Below, in pieces: positions 27,708 through 36,832 of a stretch of 64,000 nucleotides of DNA. The notes below the pieces were generated by a model that ran no database searches, was not told the DNA's origin, and was given only the letters and a program-made list of their open reading frames with translations. Origin of the DNA: an uncultured Ruminococcus sp. (GTDB taxonomy: Bacteria; Bacillota; Clostridia; Oscillospirales; CAG-272). The DNA is taken from NCBI GenBank assembly GCA_902795355.1, contig CADBKZ010000001.1, positions 1 through 64,000 on the forward strand, given 5' to 3'. The stretch's first letter is position 1. Each line of letters opens with the position of its first letter. The translations under genes were made by a program, and so were the position numbers.

Positions 27708-28379
27708 TCAGCGGCCGAGTTTTTCGGCAACGATCGCCTCGATTTGCGAAACGCATTCTTCAATCGAGAGATCGGAACTATCCACGGGGATCGCGTCCGG
27801 CGCGGCGACGGCGGGCGCAATCTCGCGGCTGCTGTCGGCGTTATCGCGCTTTCGCATGTCGGCAAGGACTTCTTCGAGCGAGGTTTCGATCCCCTTCTCC
27901 CGCAATTCGAGGAAACGCCGTTTTGCGCGGCATTCGTCGCTCGCCGTCAGATAGATTTTGACGTTTGCGTTCGGCAGGATCACCGTTCCGATGTCGCGCC
28001 CGTCCATCACCACGCCGTTTTTCGCGGCGATTTCCCGCTGGGTATCGAGCAGAAAGGCGCGAACCGCCGGAATGGCGGAAACCGCCGAGGCGTACATGGA
28101 AATTTCCGGCGTGCGGATGCGGTCGCCCGTAGGCTCTCCGTTAAGGTAGACCTGCTGGCTCCCGTTTTCATAGCGGAGTTCCGCATGAATTTCCGGCAGC
28201 AGCTCCGCAACCGCGGCCGCGTTATGCGGATCGACCCCGCACATTTGCGCGTAAAGCCCGACCGTCCGGTAGAGCGCGCCCGTATCCACATAGAGGATCC
28301 CGAGCTTTTTTGCGAGCGCCTTTGCAATGGTGGATTTTCCCGCGCCGCTCGGCCCGTCGATAGCGATTTGAACATTCAT
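27708..28379 (-). CDS. cmk: Cytidylate kinase
   Basis: Phosphorylates CMP/dCMP with ATP. The 223-residue protein has the P-loop DGPSGAGKST, YVDTGALYRTVG, DGRDIGTVILPNA and a LID region with RKRDNADSSRE. The start at 28379 (MNVQIAIDG) has AAAGGAT upstream. It lies 4 nt after the flavoprotein gene and 1 nt before ispH-rpsA; the cmk-ispH-rpsA order is usual in Clostridia. Confidence 0.96.
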   Translation of the reverse strand: MNVQIAIDGPSGAGKSTIAKALAKKLGILYVDTGALYRTVGLYAQMCGVDPHNAAAVAELLPEIHAELRYENGSQQVYLNGEPTGDRIRTPEISMYASAVSAIPAVRAFLLDTQREIAAKNGVVMDGRDIGTVILPNANVKIYLTASDECRAKRRFLELREKGIETSLEEVLADMRKRDNADSSREIAPAVAAPDAIPVDSSDLSIEECVSQIEAIVAEKLGR

Positions 28380-28383
28380 GATT

Positions 28384-29688
28384 TTATGATCCTTTCGGAT
28401 GCAGAAATGATTTCTCCGCTCCCGCGGCGGCATGAACGCCGGCAAGCGTTGCCGTTGAAAACGCGATTTGCAGGTTGAAGCCGCCGGTATACGCGTCCAC
28501 ATCGAGGATCTCCCCCGCAAACCACAACCCCGCGACCAACCGCGACGCCATGGTGCCCGGGTCGACCTCTTTGACCGAGACCCCGCCCCGCGTTACAATG
28601 GCTTCCTCGATCGGCCGCAAGCCGCCCAGCGGCACGCGGAAACACTTGAAAAGCCCGATCAGCCGTTCGCGTTCCTCTCTTGTGACCGAATGCACCTTTT
28701 TATGCGGGTCGACGCCGGAAAGGCGGACCATCGGCGCAATCATTTTTTGCGGGAGCAGGTCGCCGAGCGCGTTTGCGAAATCCCGATTGGCGTATTTGCC
28801 GAAATCCGAAAGCAGCCGCGCGTTCAGTTTTTCCACGTTGAGCGCGGGTTTTAGGTCGATCTGCGCCTCGTACCGATCGGGGGTGATCTCCGAGAGGTGC
28901 GCCGACGCGGAAAGCGCAACGGGACCGGAAAGCCCGAAATGCGTGAACAGCAGTTCGCCAAAATCGTCGTAAACGGTTTTCCCGTTCGTCCGGTCGGCCA
29001 CGCGGAACCCGATGTTCCGCAGAGAAAGCCCTTGCATTTCGGCGCAGAGGGTCCCCCGCTCCACCAAAGGAACCAGCGAGGGGCGAACTGGCGTTATCGT
29101 ATGCCCAAGCTCCCGCGCCATGCGGTAGCCGTCGCCGTCCGATCCGGTTTTCGGGTAGGATCGGCCGCCCGTGCAGAGAATCACCGCGTCCGCAGCGTAC
29201 TCTCCTTGTTCGGTACGGATGCCCGTAACCTTCCCATCCGCGGTCAAAACAGCCGAAACGCGCGCGCGCAGAACCGAAACGCGCAATTCCCGACACCGCC
29301 GCGCCAAGGCGTCGGCAATGTCGTCGGCGCGGTCCGAAACGGGAAACACCCGTCGGCCGCGTTCGGTTTTGAGCGGAACGCCGAGACCTTCAAAAAATTC
29401 CATCGTATCCGCGGGTTCCATTGCGGCGAGAGCCGCGTAGAGAAACCGCGGGTTGGTGGAAACATTGGCTAAAAATTCGCTGCGGTCGCAGCAATTGGTA
29501 ACGTTGCACCGGCCCTTCCCCGTAATGCGGAGTTTGCGGCCGAGGCGGTCGTTCCGCTCGAAAAGCAGGACGCGCGCGCCGTTTTCGGCGGCTCGGATTG
29601 CCGCCATAAGTCCCGCCGCGCCGCCGCCGACCACGGCGACCGTCCGAACTTTCCCGCCGATGTCAGTTTCCTTTTTTATCGTAGACAT
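28384..29688 (-). CDS. BaiN/HI0933-family flavoprotein
   Basis: A 434-residue FAD-dependent oxidoreductase. The N-terminal dinucleotide fold is VAVVGGGAAGLMAAIRAAE, followed by LGRKLRITGKGRCNVTN, diagnostic of the HI0933/YhiN/BaiN family, and the C-terminal FAD-contacting LWFAGEILDVDAYTGGFNLQIAFSTATLAG. The physiological reaction of most members is unknown; BaiN was implicated in bile acid dehydroxylation, but sequence alone does not support that here. The start at 29688 overlaps rpiR by 26 nt and has a weak RBS. Confidence 0.88.
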   Translation of the reverse strand: MSTIKKETDIGGKVRTVAVVGGGAAGLMAAIRAAENGARVLLFERNDRLGRKLRITGKGRCNVTNCCDRSEFLANVSTNPRFLYAALAAMEPADTMEFFEGLGVPLKTERGRRVFPVSDRADDIADALARRCRELRVSVLRARVSAVLTADGKVTGIRTEQGEYAADAVILCTGGRSYPKTGSDGDGYRMARELGHTITPVRPSLVPLVERGTLCAEMQGLSLRNIGFRVADRTNGKTVYDDFGELLFTHFGLSGPVALSASAHLSEITPDRYEAQIDLKPALNVEKLNARLLSDFGKYANRDFANALGDLLPQKMIAPMVRLSGVDPHKKVHSVTREERERLIGLFKCFRVPLGGLRPIEEAIVTRGGVSVKEVDPGTMASRLVAGLWFAGEILDVDAYTGGFNLQIAFSTATLAGVHAAAGAEKSFLHPKGS

Positions 29689-30526
29689 CGTAGCGATCCC
29701 AAACGTCTTCCAACTCGCGCAAACGACGGTCAAGGTCTTCCTGCTTTCTGCGCGAGAGAGCCACGATCATGGCGTTGATAATGCTCATGGGCGCAACGAG
29801 CGAATCCACGAAAGACGCCATATCGCTCTGCGCCACCAACAGCTGATCGGCGGCGGACGCGATGGGGGATTGGGAACTATCGGTAATGGCGATGATGTCC
29901 GCCCCGCGCCCTTTTACGAACTCCACGCCGTGAACCACGCTCTTGGAATACCGCGGGAAGCTGATTGCGATGACCACATCGCCGCGGCGGATCGGAAGCA
30001 ACTGCTCGAAAAGCTCGCTTCCCGAGGTGGATTGCAGGAGTTTGACGCGATCGAAGATCATGCGCAGATAATAGTTGAGGAAACCCGCGAGGTAGGAAGA
30101 GGAACGCACGCCTACGATATAGATATTTTCGGCGTTCACAATTTGGTCGATGGCCTGATCGAACGACACGCGGTTGGTAATTTCAAGCGTATGGCGGATG
30201 CGCTCCGCATCGGAGAACAACACCTTTTCCAGCACATTCCCCTCTCCGATGAGTTGGTTGGAAACTTCCATTCTCTGGAACGACGTTAAGCGGTTGCGCA
30301 TCAGCGTTTGCAGGGAATGCTGAAAATCGGGGTACCCCTCGAATCCGAGCTCGATGGCAAAGCGCACCACCGTGGACTCGGAAACGCCGACAATCTCGCT
30401 CAACTTGGAAGCGGTCATGTACGCCGCTTTATCGTATTGTTCCAGAATGTAGGTTGCGATCCGTCGCTGCCCTTTGGAAAAAGAGGGCATCTTTTCTTCG
30501 ATCAGTTTCAGCAGATCTCCGTTCAT
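29663..30526 (-). CDS. RpiR/MurR-family transcriptional regulator
   Basis: A 287-residue regulator with an N-terminal RpiR helix-turn-helix (1-77; KLSEIVGVSESTVVRFAIELGF) and a C-terminal SIS domain (~125-265; GVRSSSYLAG, ISFPRYSKSV) that senses phosphosugars. No sugar pathway gene is adjacent; it heads an operon with a flavoprotein, cmk and ispH-rpsA. The start at 30526 has GGAAGGACG. The ligand cannot be read from sequence. Confidence 0.9.
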   Translation of the reverse strand: MNGDLLKLIEEKMPSFSKGQRRIATYILEQYDKAAYMTASKLSEIVGVSESTVVRFAIELGFEGYPDFQHSLQTLMRNRLTSFQRMEVSNQLIGEGNVLEKVLFSDAERIRHTLEITNRVSFDQAIDQIVNAENIYIVGVRSSSYLAGFLNYYLRMIFDRVKLLQSTSGSELFEQLLPIRRGDVVIAISFPRYSKSVVHGVEFVKGRGADIIAITDSSQSPIASAADQLLVAQSDMASFVDSLVAPMSIINAMIVALSRRKQEDLDRRLRELEDVWDRYDVYDKKGN

Positions 30527-30637
30527 AGCGCGTCCTTCCGAAAAGAATCCAAAGTTACCCGCACCGCGCGTTTCCGTTCGCGCCGATGCGCTTGCAAGAC
30601 GCCCGCCGATGGTTCTCGGGGTTGGTCTTAACATCTT

Positions 30638-30666
30638 ATTATAACAGAAAATCAACGGATTGTCAA
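30638..30666 (-). promoter_or_regulatory. rpiR operon promoter
   Basis: Full consensus TTGACA (30661-30666), 17-nt spacer, TATAAT (30638-30643). The ~110-nt leader shows no obvious structure. Confidence 0.9.
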
Positions 30667-30705
30667 CCGTTTTGCCGAAAATTCATTGTCTTTTGCGGAA
30701 AAAGA

Positions 30706-30729
30706 GGGGCCGAACCCGCGTTCGGCCCC
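30706..30729 (-). terminator. yebC terminator
   Basis: Ten-bp stem ggggccgaac / gttcggcccc with a 4-nt loop, followed on the minus strand by TCTTTTT. It lies between yebC and the rpiR promoter. Confidence 0.9.
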
Positions 30730-30743
30730 CTTCTTCGGGCAAA

Positions 30744-31478
30744 TTAATCGTCGCAATTTTCCCAGTTGTGGTAAACGTCCATCACGTCGTCGTCCTCTTC
30801 CAGCTTCTCGATCAGCAGATTCATGAATTTGATGTCGTCCGGATCGGTCAGCGTGACCGAGGTGGAAGCCTGCTTCGTCTTTTCGGCGGAAAGAATTTCG
30901 TAACCCGCTTTGGCAAGGTCTTCCTGAACCGCGTAAACGTCGTCCGGCTCGGTGGTGACAATGAACACTTCCCCATCCGACTTGAAATCCGACGCGCCGG
31001 CTTCCAAGGCTTTCTCCATCAGTTCATCCTCGTTGACGTCGCCATCCTCGTTGTTGACGACGATCTCGCCCACGTCGGTGAACAGGTAGCCCACGCAGCC
31101 GGTTTGCCCCATGTTGCCGTGGTATTTGGAGAAATACGCGCGGACGTTGCCCGCCGTGCGGTTGCGGTTATCGGTGGTGGCGTTGACGATGACCGCGATA
31201 CCCGCGGGACCGTAGCCCTCGTAGGAAACTTCCTCGTAGCTTTCGCCCGTGGAACCCATGGCTTTCTTGATGCAACGCTCGATGTTATCGTTGGGAACGT
31301 TGTTCGCCTTGGCTTTCTGAATCAGATCGCGGAGCTTGGAATTGGAGTTCGGGTCCCCGCCCCCCTCTTTTACGGCAACGGTGATCTCCTTGCCGATCTT
31401 GGTAAAGATTTTCCCGCGCGCGGCGTCGGTTTTTTCCTTTTTGTGTTTGATGTTGGCCCATTTGCTGTGTCCTGACAT
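30744..31478 (-). CDS. yebC: YebC/PmpR-family protein (TACO1)
   Basis: A 244-residue protein with the family's opening MSGHSKWANIKHKKEK, the YEGYGPxGIAVIV motif and an acidic C-terminus. Members are described as transcription regulators and, more recently, as ribosome-associated factors easing proline stalls; which applies here is unknown. It lies 34 nt after argS and shares its transcript, ending at a strong terminator. RBS AAAGGGAG. Confidence 0.95.
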   Translation of the reverse strand: MSGHSKWANIKHKKEKTDAARGKIFTKIGKEITVAVKEGGGDPNSNSKLRDLIQKAKANNVPNDNIERCIKKAMGSTGESYEEVSYEGYGPAGIAVIVNATTDNRNRTAGNVRAYFSKYHGNMGQTGCVGYLFTDVGEIVVNNEDGDVNEDELMEKALEAGASDFKSDGEVFIVTTEPDDVYAVQEDLAKAGYEILSAEKTKQASTSVTLTDPDDIKFMNLLIEKLEEDDDVMDVYHNWENCDD

Positions 31479-31512
31479 GATCGTTACTCCCTTTGAAAAT
31501 TCAAAATTGAAA

Positions 31513-33246
31513 TCAGACTTTTTCGGTGCGGCGCAGGCAGATCAGATCGAGCGCGTTGCCGAGCACCGTTTTGGTTGCCGCCGTTAAATTGAGGCGCGAA
31601 GCGCGAACGGCGGGGTCGTCCGCCGTGTGGATGGGGCAATTGTGGTAGAAGCGGTTGAACGCCGCCGCAACGTCGAGGATGAAGCGCGTGATCACGCTCG
31701 GTTCGTAGTCCGCAATCGCGGCGCAAACCTTTTCGCCGAATCGGCAGAGCGTTTTGACCAGCGTTGACTCTTCCTCGCAGGTAATGTGAACGGTTTTGCC
31801 GTCGTTGCCCCCCGCTTTTGCGAGTACCGAGCAGGCGCGCGCATAGGTATACTGCACGTAGGGACCGGTGTTTCCGTCAAAGTTCAGGGCCTCTTCCATA
31901 ACGAAGTTAATATCCTTCATGCGGTTGTTGGAAAGATAATAGAACACGATGGCCCCAACGCCGACCGCCTCGGCGATTTCGTCGTCGTTTTCGGCGACCT
32001 GCCCTTTCTCGCGGCGGATCTCCCTGACCTTTTCAACGGCAAGCCCGAACAGATCGCGCAGAAGCACCACGTTCCCCGTTCTCGTTGCGAGCTTTTCGCC
32101 GCCCAGCGAAACGGTTCCGTAAGGGACGTGAACCAATTCGTTGTACCACGGGTAGCCCATCAGCTCCACAACTTTGAACCATTGCGCGAAATGCAGGCAT
32201 TGCTGCGCGCTGGTAACGTAAATCGCCTTATCGAAATGGTACGTTTCCTTGCGGTAAACGGCGGCGGCAATATCGCGCGTGGGATAAAGCGTGGAACCGT
32301 CGCGTTTGAGGATCAGGCAAGGCGGCATATTGTAGTCCGAAAGGTCGACGATCGAGGCGCCGTCGTCAATTTTAAGCAATCCTTTTTCGCGCAGTTTTTC
32401 GATCTGCGCGGGCATTTTGTCGGTATAAAAGCTCTCGCCGAGGTAGGAATCAAACGCAATGCCGAGCTGTTTGTATGTCTTTTCGTATTCTTTCAGGCTG
32501 ATGTCCACAAACCAACGCCAGAGCGCGAGGTTTTCCCGATCTCCCGTTTCCAGCTTATGGAACTCGGCGCGGGATGCTTCCGCAAGGTCGTCCCGCGGGG
32601 CAATTCCCTTTTCGGGATCGCCTTTGATCGCGTTGTTAATGCGGACATAGAGCGACACCAGAACGTCGATGCCGCCTTTTTCCACCTCTTCGCGGCTCCC
32701 CCACAGGCGGTAGGCCGTAATCAGTTTGCCGAACTGCGTGCCCCAATCGCCGAGATAGTTGATGCCGAAGCAATCATAACCGGCAAATTCATGCAATTTG
32801 CGGAGCGAATGGCCGATAACGGTGGTTCCGAGATGGCCGATATGGAACGGCTTCGCAACGTTGGGCGACGAATAGTCGAGCACCACTTTCCGGCCCTTGC
32901 CGAAATCCTGCGCGCCGTAGCGGTCGCCTTTTTCGAGAATTTCGGGAACCACGGCCGAAGAGAGATATTCGTTGGAAACGGTGAAGTTCAGGTAGCCGTT
33001 GACCGCCGAAACCGAGCCGATTCCTTCACCCCCGACCGTTCCGGCAAGCGTTTGCGCGATCTGAACGGGGGAGCGGCGCAGAACCTTGCTCAACCGGAAG
33101 CACGGAAAGGCAAGGTCGCCCATGGCCGGATCGGGCGGATATTCGAGCAGCGCGGCGATTTCGGCGGCGGAAAGCCCATGGTCGGCGTTCAGCGCGTTCA
33201 CGCCCGCGAGGATCGCTTCCGCGACCCGTTTTTTGATGGTTTGCAT
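31513..33246 (-). CDS. argS: Arginyl-tRNA synthetase
   Basis: A 577-residue class I synthetase. It has the N-terminal Arg-tRNA-synthetase additional domain (~1-100), the HIGH-type motif PFHIGHLGTT, VLDYSSPNVAKP and a C-terminal anticodon-binding DALR domain. The KMSKS position reads KLATRTGNVV, a substitution common in this enzyme. RBS GAGGAAA. No T-box leader is present between promoter and start. Confidence 0.97.
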   Translation of the reverse strand: MQTIKKRVAEAILAGVNALNADHGLSAAEIAALLEYPPDPAMGDLAFPCFRLSKVLRRSPVQIAQTLAGTVGGEGIGSVSAVNGYLNFTVSNEYLSSAVVPEILEKGDRYGAQDFGKGRKVVLDYSSPNVAKPFHIGHLGTTVIGHSLRKLHEFAGYDCFGINYLGDWGTQFGKLITAYRLWGSREEVEKGGIDVLVSLYVRINNAIKGDPEKGIAPRDDLAEASRAEFHKLETGDRENLALWRWFVDISLKEYEKTYKQLGIAFDSYLGESFYTDKMPAQIEKLREKGLLKIDDGASIVDLSDYNMPPCLILKRDGSTLYPTRDIAAAVYRKETYHFDKAIYVTSAQQCLHFAQWFKVVELMGYPWYNELVHVPYGTVSLGGEKLATRTGNVVLLRDLFGLAVEKVREIRREKGQVAENDDEIAEAVGVGAIVFYYLSNNRMKDINFVMEEALNFDGNTGPYVQYTYARACSVLAKAGGNDGKTVHITCEEESTLVKTLCRFGEKVCAAIADYEPSVITRFILDVAAAFNRFYHNCPIHTADDPAVRASRLNLTAATKTVLGNALDLICLRRTEKV

Positions 33247-33282
33247 CGGGATTTTTCCTCTTTTGGATTTGATAACTTTATT

Positions 33283-33311
33283 ATTTTACCACATTTCCGG
33301 CGTTTTTGCAA
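33283..33311 (-). promoter_or_regulatory. argS promoter
   Basis: TTGCAA (33306-33311), 17-nt spacer ending aaatgtgg, TAAAAT (33283-33288). The -35 is only ~16 nt after the ybaK stop and no terminator lies between, so readthrough from the nusB-ybaK operon is likely. Confidence 0.8.
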
Positions 33312-33326
33312 GAGCAAACCGCCGAT

Positions 33327-33797
33327 TTACACGGTAATTTGCGCGGTTTTTGCGGCAAGAAAGCGCAGCAGCGCGCCGCGATCCAGCAAAAGCTGCGCGC
33401 CGCGCGTTCCGGAGCTGACCGTGATGCGGTCGAACCCGAGCGCGCTTTCGTCGAAATAGGTCGGGAATTTTTTCTTCATGCCGACGGGGGAAACGCCGCC
33501 GCGGATATAGCCCGTGAGCGCGAGCAGATCCTTGACATGCGCCATTTCAATCTTCTTATTCCCCGTTACCGCCGCGGCGCGGCGAAGGTCGATCTCTCTC
33601 GCAACGGGAACGCAAAAGACGAGCGGTCCGGTTTTATCGCCCCTCGCAACCAGCGTTTTGAACATGCGCTCCGGCGGAAACCCGAGCGTTTCGGCAATGT
33701 GCGTTCCCGAAAGGTCGGATTCGTCCACCTCGTATTCAAGCGTTTCGTAGGGGATTTTTGCGGCGTCGAGCATCCGCATGGCATTGGTTTTGGTCAT
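33327..33797 (-). CDS. ybaK: YbaK/EbsC-family aminoacyl-tRNA deacylase
   Basis: A 156-residue editing protein that hydrolyses Cys-tRNA(Pro). The fold is marked by VARGDKTGPLVFCVPVAREIDL, the catalytic-lysine segment NKKIEMA, GYIRGGVSPVGMKKKFP and FDRITVSSGTRG. The start at 33797 lies 4 nt after recN. It ends the long nusB operon, just before argS. Close relatives include ProXp-type deacylases. Confidence 0.92.
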   Translation of the reverse strand: MTKTNAMRMLDAAKIPYETLEYEVDESDLSGTHIAETLGFPPERMFKTLVARGDKTGPLVFCVPVAREIDLRRAAAVTGNKKIEMAHVKDLLALTGYIRGGVSPVGMKKKFPTYFDESALGFDRITVSSGTRGAQLLLDRGALLRFLAAKTAQITV

Positions 33798-33801
33798 GGT
33801 T

Positions 33802-35478
33802 TCAACGTCCTGTTTTCCGGTATTCTTCAATCATTTCCCGCGCGGCTTCGCGCTGAACGTCGGTCACTTCGATGCCGCCGAGGATCCGCGCGATCTCTTC
33901 CACGCGTCCGGCTTCCGAAAGCTCTTCCACGCTCGTTTCCGCGCGCCCGCCCCGCTCGGATTTGCTGACGCGGTAATGCGTATCCGCGAGCGACGCGATC
34001 TGCGCGCTGTGCGTTACGCAGAGGACCTGCGCGTGCTTTGCGGCCTGCGCGAGCTTGATGCCGATTTTGCGGGACGTTTTGCCCGAAACGCCGGCGTCGA
34101 TCTCATCAAAAATCACGGTCTCGGCGCCGTCGCGGTCGTTGATCACCGATCGCAGCGCGAGCATAATGCGGGAAAGCTCGCCGCCCGAGGCGATCCGCGC
34201 CATGGGAAGCAAGGGTTCCCCGAGGTTGGCGGCAATCAGAAACTCGGCGTCGTCCGCGCCGTTCTCGTTCGGTTCGCAGGGGGTCAGCGCAACGTCGAAC
34301 CGCACCTTCGGCATATCGAGGAACGAAAGCGCGTCCGTAACCTGCTTGGTAATCTCCTTTGCGCCCTCGGCGCGCGCTCGATGCAACGCGGCCGCATGCC
34401 GCTCCACCTCGGCGCGGAGCCGTTTGCATTCGGCCTCGGCGGCGGCGCGCTTTTCATCCGAGCAATCCAGCTCTTCCAATTCGGCGGCGGCGCGGCTGCG
34501 GAACGCAAGCACCTCGGCAACCGTTGCCCCGTACTTGCGTTTGAGCTTGGCAATGGCTTCCAATCTTCCTTCCAAGCGGTCGATGCGCGCGGTGGGATCC
34601 TCGCGGTCGTCGTCGGCGTACCCCGCAACGGTTTCGGCAATATCGAACAGTTCGCTTTCGGCGCGATCCAAACGCTCCAACAGCTCTTCCGCCCCGTCCA
34701 CAACCGAGCCGAGCGCGGCAACCGCGCTCCTCGCGCGGCGAATCAGGCTGACGGCCGAGGTTTTCTCCCCGCCCGCAAGACACCGATAGGCAAGATCGGA
34801 ATTCTGATTGATTTTTTCGAGATTGAGCAGGCGATCGCGCTCTTTTTCGGCCGCTTCTTCCTCGCCCTCGCGAAGTTTGAGCGCGTCGATGTCCGCGATC
34901 TGATATTTGAGCATTTCCTGCCTGCGAAGCGTTTCCGAAGCGTCGCGCGAGAGCGATTCCAACCGCTTTTCAGCATCGCGGTAGGCGCGGTAAACCCCGC
35001 GATAGGCGGCAAGCTCCGCCTCGGGTCTGATATAAGCGTCGATCAGCGCGAGGTGCCCCGATTTTTGCAGCAGCTTCTGGCTATCCGATTGCCCGTGGAT
35101 GCTGACGAGCATGCCCGCCACGCGCCGTTGTACCGCTTGCGTGACCGTTTGGCCGTTGAGCCGCGTTTGCGATTTGCCGTCGGCCGTCAGCGTGCGTTGG
35201 AGCATCAGCGTTGCGTCCTCGCAGGGAAAGCCCATTTCGGAAAGCGCGTTCAGAACCGGCTCCGAAAGCTCTTCGAACACGGCCCCCACGGTCGCCTTTT
35301 CTTCCCCGCTCCGCACAAGCTCGCGCGAAACGCGGTTGCCGAGCAACAGGTTCAGGCTGTCGATCAGGAGCGATTTTCCCGCGCCGGTTTCCCCTGTGAG
35401 CGCGGAGAATCCCGCGCGGAAATCCACGTCCGCCCGACGAATTACGGCAATGTTTTCAATGTGTAACGAAGTCAGCAT
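33802..35478 (-). CDS. recN: DNA repair protein RecN
   Basis: SMC-like ATPase of 558 residues acting early in double-strand-break repair. It has Walker A GETGAGKS near the N-terminus, two long coiled-coil stretches (~150-350) and the C-terminal signature/Walker B region (IASGGELSRIMLALR, VIFDEIDAGVSG). The start at 35478 shares its A with the argR stop (TGATG). Confidence 0.96.
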   Translation of the reverse strand: MLTSLHIENIAVIRRADVDFRAGFSALTGETGAGKSLLIDSLNLLLGNRVSRELVRSGEEKATVGAVFEELSEPVLNALSEMGFPCEDATLMLQRTLTADGKSQTRLNGQTVTQAVQRRVAGMLVSIHGQSDSQKLLQKSGHLALIDAYIRPEAELAAYRGVYRAYRDAEKRLESLSRDASETLRRQEMLKYQIADIDALKLREGEEEAAEKERDRLLNLEKINQNSDLAYRCLAGGEKTSAVSLIRRARSAVAALGSVVDGAEELLERLDRAESELFDIAETVAGYADDDREDPTARIDRLEGRLEAIAKLKRKYGATVAEVLAFRSRAAAELEELDCSDEKRAAAEAECKRLRAEVERHAAALHRARAEGAKEITKQVTDALSFLDMPKVRFDVALTPCEPNENGADDAEFLIAANLGEPLLPMARIASGGELSRIMLALRSVINDRDGAETVIFDEIDAGVSGKTSRKIGIKLAQAAKHAQVLCVTHSAQIASLADTHYRVSKSERGGRAETSVEELSEAGRVEEIARILGGIEVTDVQREAAREMIEEYRKTGR

Positions 35479-35933
35479 CAGATGTTTCTCAAAAGCTCCT
35501 GCACCTGCACCGAAAAGGCGGCGGCGCAATCCCGATCCTGCGTTACGACGAGGATGGTATCATCCCCCGCCACGCACCCGAGCACCTGATGGAGCCGCAT
35601 ATGGTCGATCCCAACGGCAACGGCCTGCGCCATTCCCGGGTAGGTTTTGAGCACCACAAGGTTTTCCGCGTTGCCGACGCTTACAATGGAATCGGTAAGC
35701 GCGGCGCTGAATTTGACGCTCGGAACGCTCTCCGCCTGCCGCGGCAGAACATAGCGGTAGGTCCCCTTTCCCGTGGTCATTTTGGCAATTTTGAGTTCGC
35801 GGATGTCGCGCGAAACGGTGGCCTGCGTGACGTCGAACCCGTGTTCCCGCAGTTTTTCAATCAGTTCGTCCTGCGTTTCGATTTCATAGCGAGAGATCAG
35901 GTCGAGCAGTTTTTCCTGTCGGTTTCGTTTCAT
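35478..35933 (-). CDS. argR: Arginine repressor ArgR
   Basis: A 151-residue regulator with an N-terminal winged helix (DVTQATVSRDIRELKIAK) and a C-terminal arginine-binding/hexamerisation domain (GCVAGDDTILVV, containing the GDD motif). It regulates arginine metabolism in response to arginine. The start at 35933 has GGGGGAAAC; an in-frame TTG overlapping nadK lacks an RBS. Placement between nadK and recN is the normal Firmicute order. Confidence 0.95.
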   Translation of the reverse strand: MKRNRQEKLLDLISRYEIETQDELIEKLREHGFDVTQATVSRDIRELKIAKMTTGKGTYRYVLPRQAESVPSVKFSAALTDSIVSVGNAENLVVLKTYPGMAQAVAVGIDHMRLHQVLGCVAGDDTILVVTQDRDCAAAFSVQVQELLRNI

Positions 35934-35953
35934 CGGTCGTTTCCCCCTGTTTT

Positions 35954-36832
35954 TCAAAAATGAGCTTCCCGCATTTTGCGGCAGAGCTTTTGGTAAAAGC
36001 CGCTGTCCTTGAAGCGGATCAGTTTGGTTTCGAGTTTCGCTTTGGTAATGCGAACGGTCTGGTTCCGGTACAGTTCAAAATTCATGCGCCCGTCCACCGT
36101 CAGATACAGCATTTTCTCGCGGACGCAGATGTTGCGCACGTCGAGCGTGGAGAGGTCCGAGAAGATCAGCGGCCGCGCGGCAAACGAATGCGGGCAGATG
36201 GGCGTTACGCAAATGCAGGGCACGCGGGGATCCACAATCGCCCCGCCCGCTGACATGGAATAGGCCGTGGATCCGGTTGGCGTTGCGATGATAAGACCGT
36301 CCGCCCGATAGGTGGTGACGGGCGCGCCGTTCTCGGACAGTCCGAGGTCGATGATACGGGAGACCGACCCGTTGGAAATGGTTGCGTCGTTGAGCGCGTA
36401 GCAGAACGAGCGAAGTTCTCCCTGCGCCGAGAGCAGCTCCACGCGGAGCATGGACCGCGACTCCAAGCGAAAATCGTCGTTGACCAAGCGCGGAAGAAAA
36501 TCAAGCTCGTCCGGTTCCAGCTCGGCCATAAAGCCGAGCCTGCCGAGGTTGACCCCGAGAATCGGCGTTCCGCGGTTTGCCGCGCGCCGCGCGGCTTCGA
36601 GAATGGTTCCGTCCCCGCCGAGAACGATGATGGCTTCCGCTTCGGAATACACCGCTTCGTGCGGCAGATAGCGGAACGCTTCCCGATGGCCCTTCACCCG
36701 CTCCAAACGGTCGCGGTTGAACGCGGCGATCAGAACTTCCGCGCCGCATTCGAGCAGGCGATCCGCAACGCGAACCGCCGCTTCGGCTTTCTCGGGGATA
36801 TTGAAATTGGTAATCAAAGCGATTTTTTTCAT
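35954..36832 (-). CDS. nadK: NAD kinase
   Basis: Makes NADP from NAD and ATP. The 292-residue protein has the GGDGT motif (VLGGDGTILEAARR), the ALNDA segment and the glycine-rich IIATPTGSTAYSMSAGG loop. Its ATG follows directly on the tlyA stop (TAAATG), with RBS AAAGGAG inside the end of tlyA. Confidence 0.96.
   Translation of the reverse strand: MKKIALITNFNIPEKAEAAVRVADRLLECGAEVLIAAFNRDRLERVKGHREAFRYLPHEAVYSEAEAIIVLGGDGTILEAARRAANRGTPILGVNLGRLGFMAELEPDELDFLPRLVNDDFRLESRSMLRVELLSAQGELRSFCYALNDATISNGSVSRIIDLGLSENGAPVTTYRADGLIIATPTGSTAYSMSAGGAIVDPRVPCICVTPICPHSFAARPLIFSDLSTLDVRNICVREKMLYLTVDGRMNFELYRNQTVRITKAKLETKLIRFKDSGFYQKLCRKMREAHF

Noticed and set aside
28384-29688. Annotation as a bile acid dehydroxylation enzyme (BaiN)
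   Set aside because: The HI0933/YhiN family is broad and no other bai genes are present; neighbours are cmk and rpiR. Only the family name is retained.
33247-33311. T-box riboswitch upstream of argS
   Set aside because: The leader between promoter and start is only ~35 nt, too short for a T-box, and no specifier loop or antiterminator is visible.
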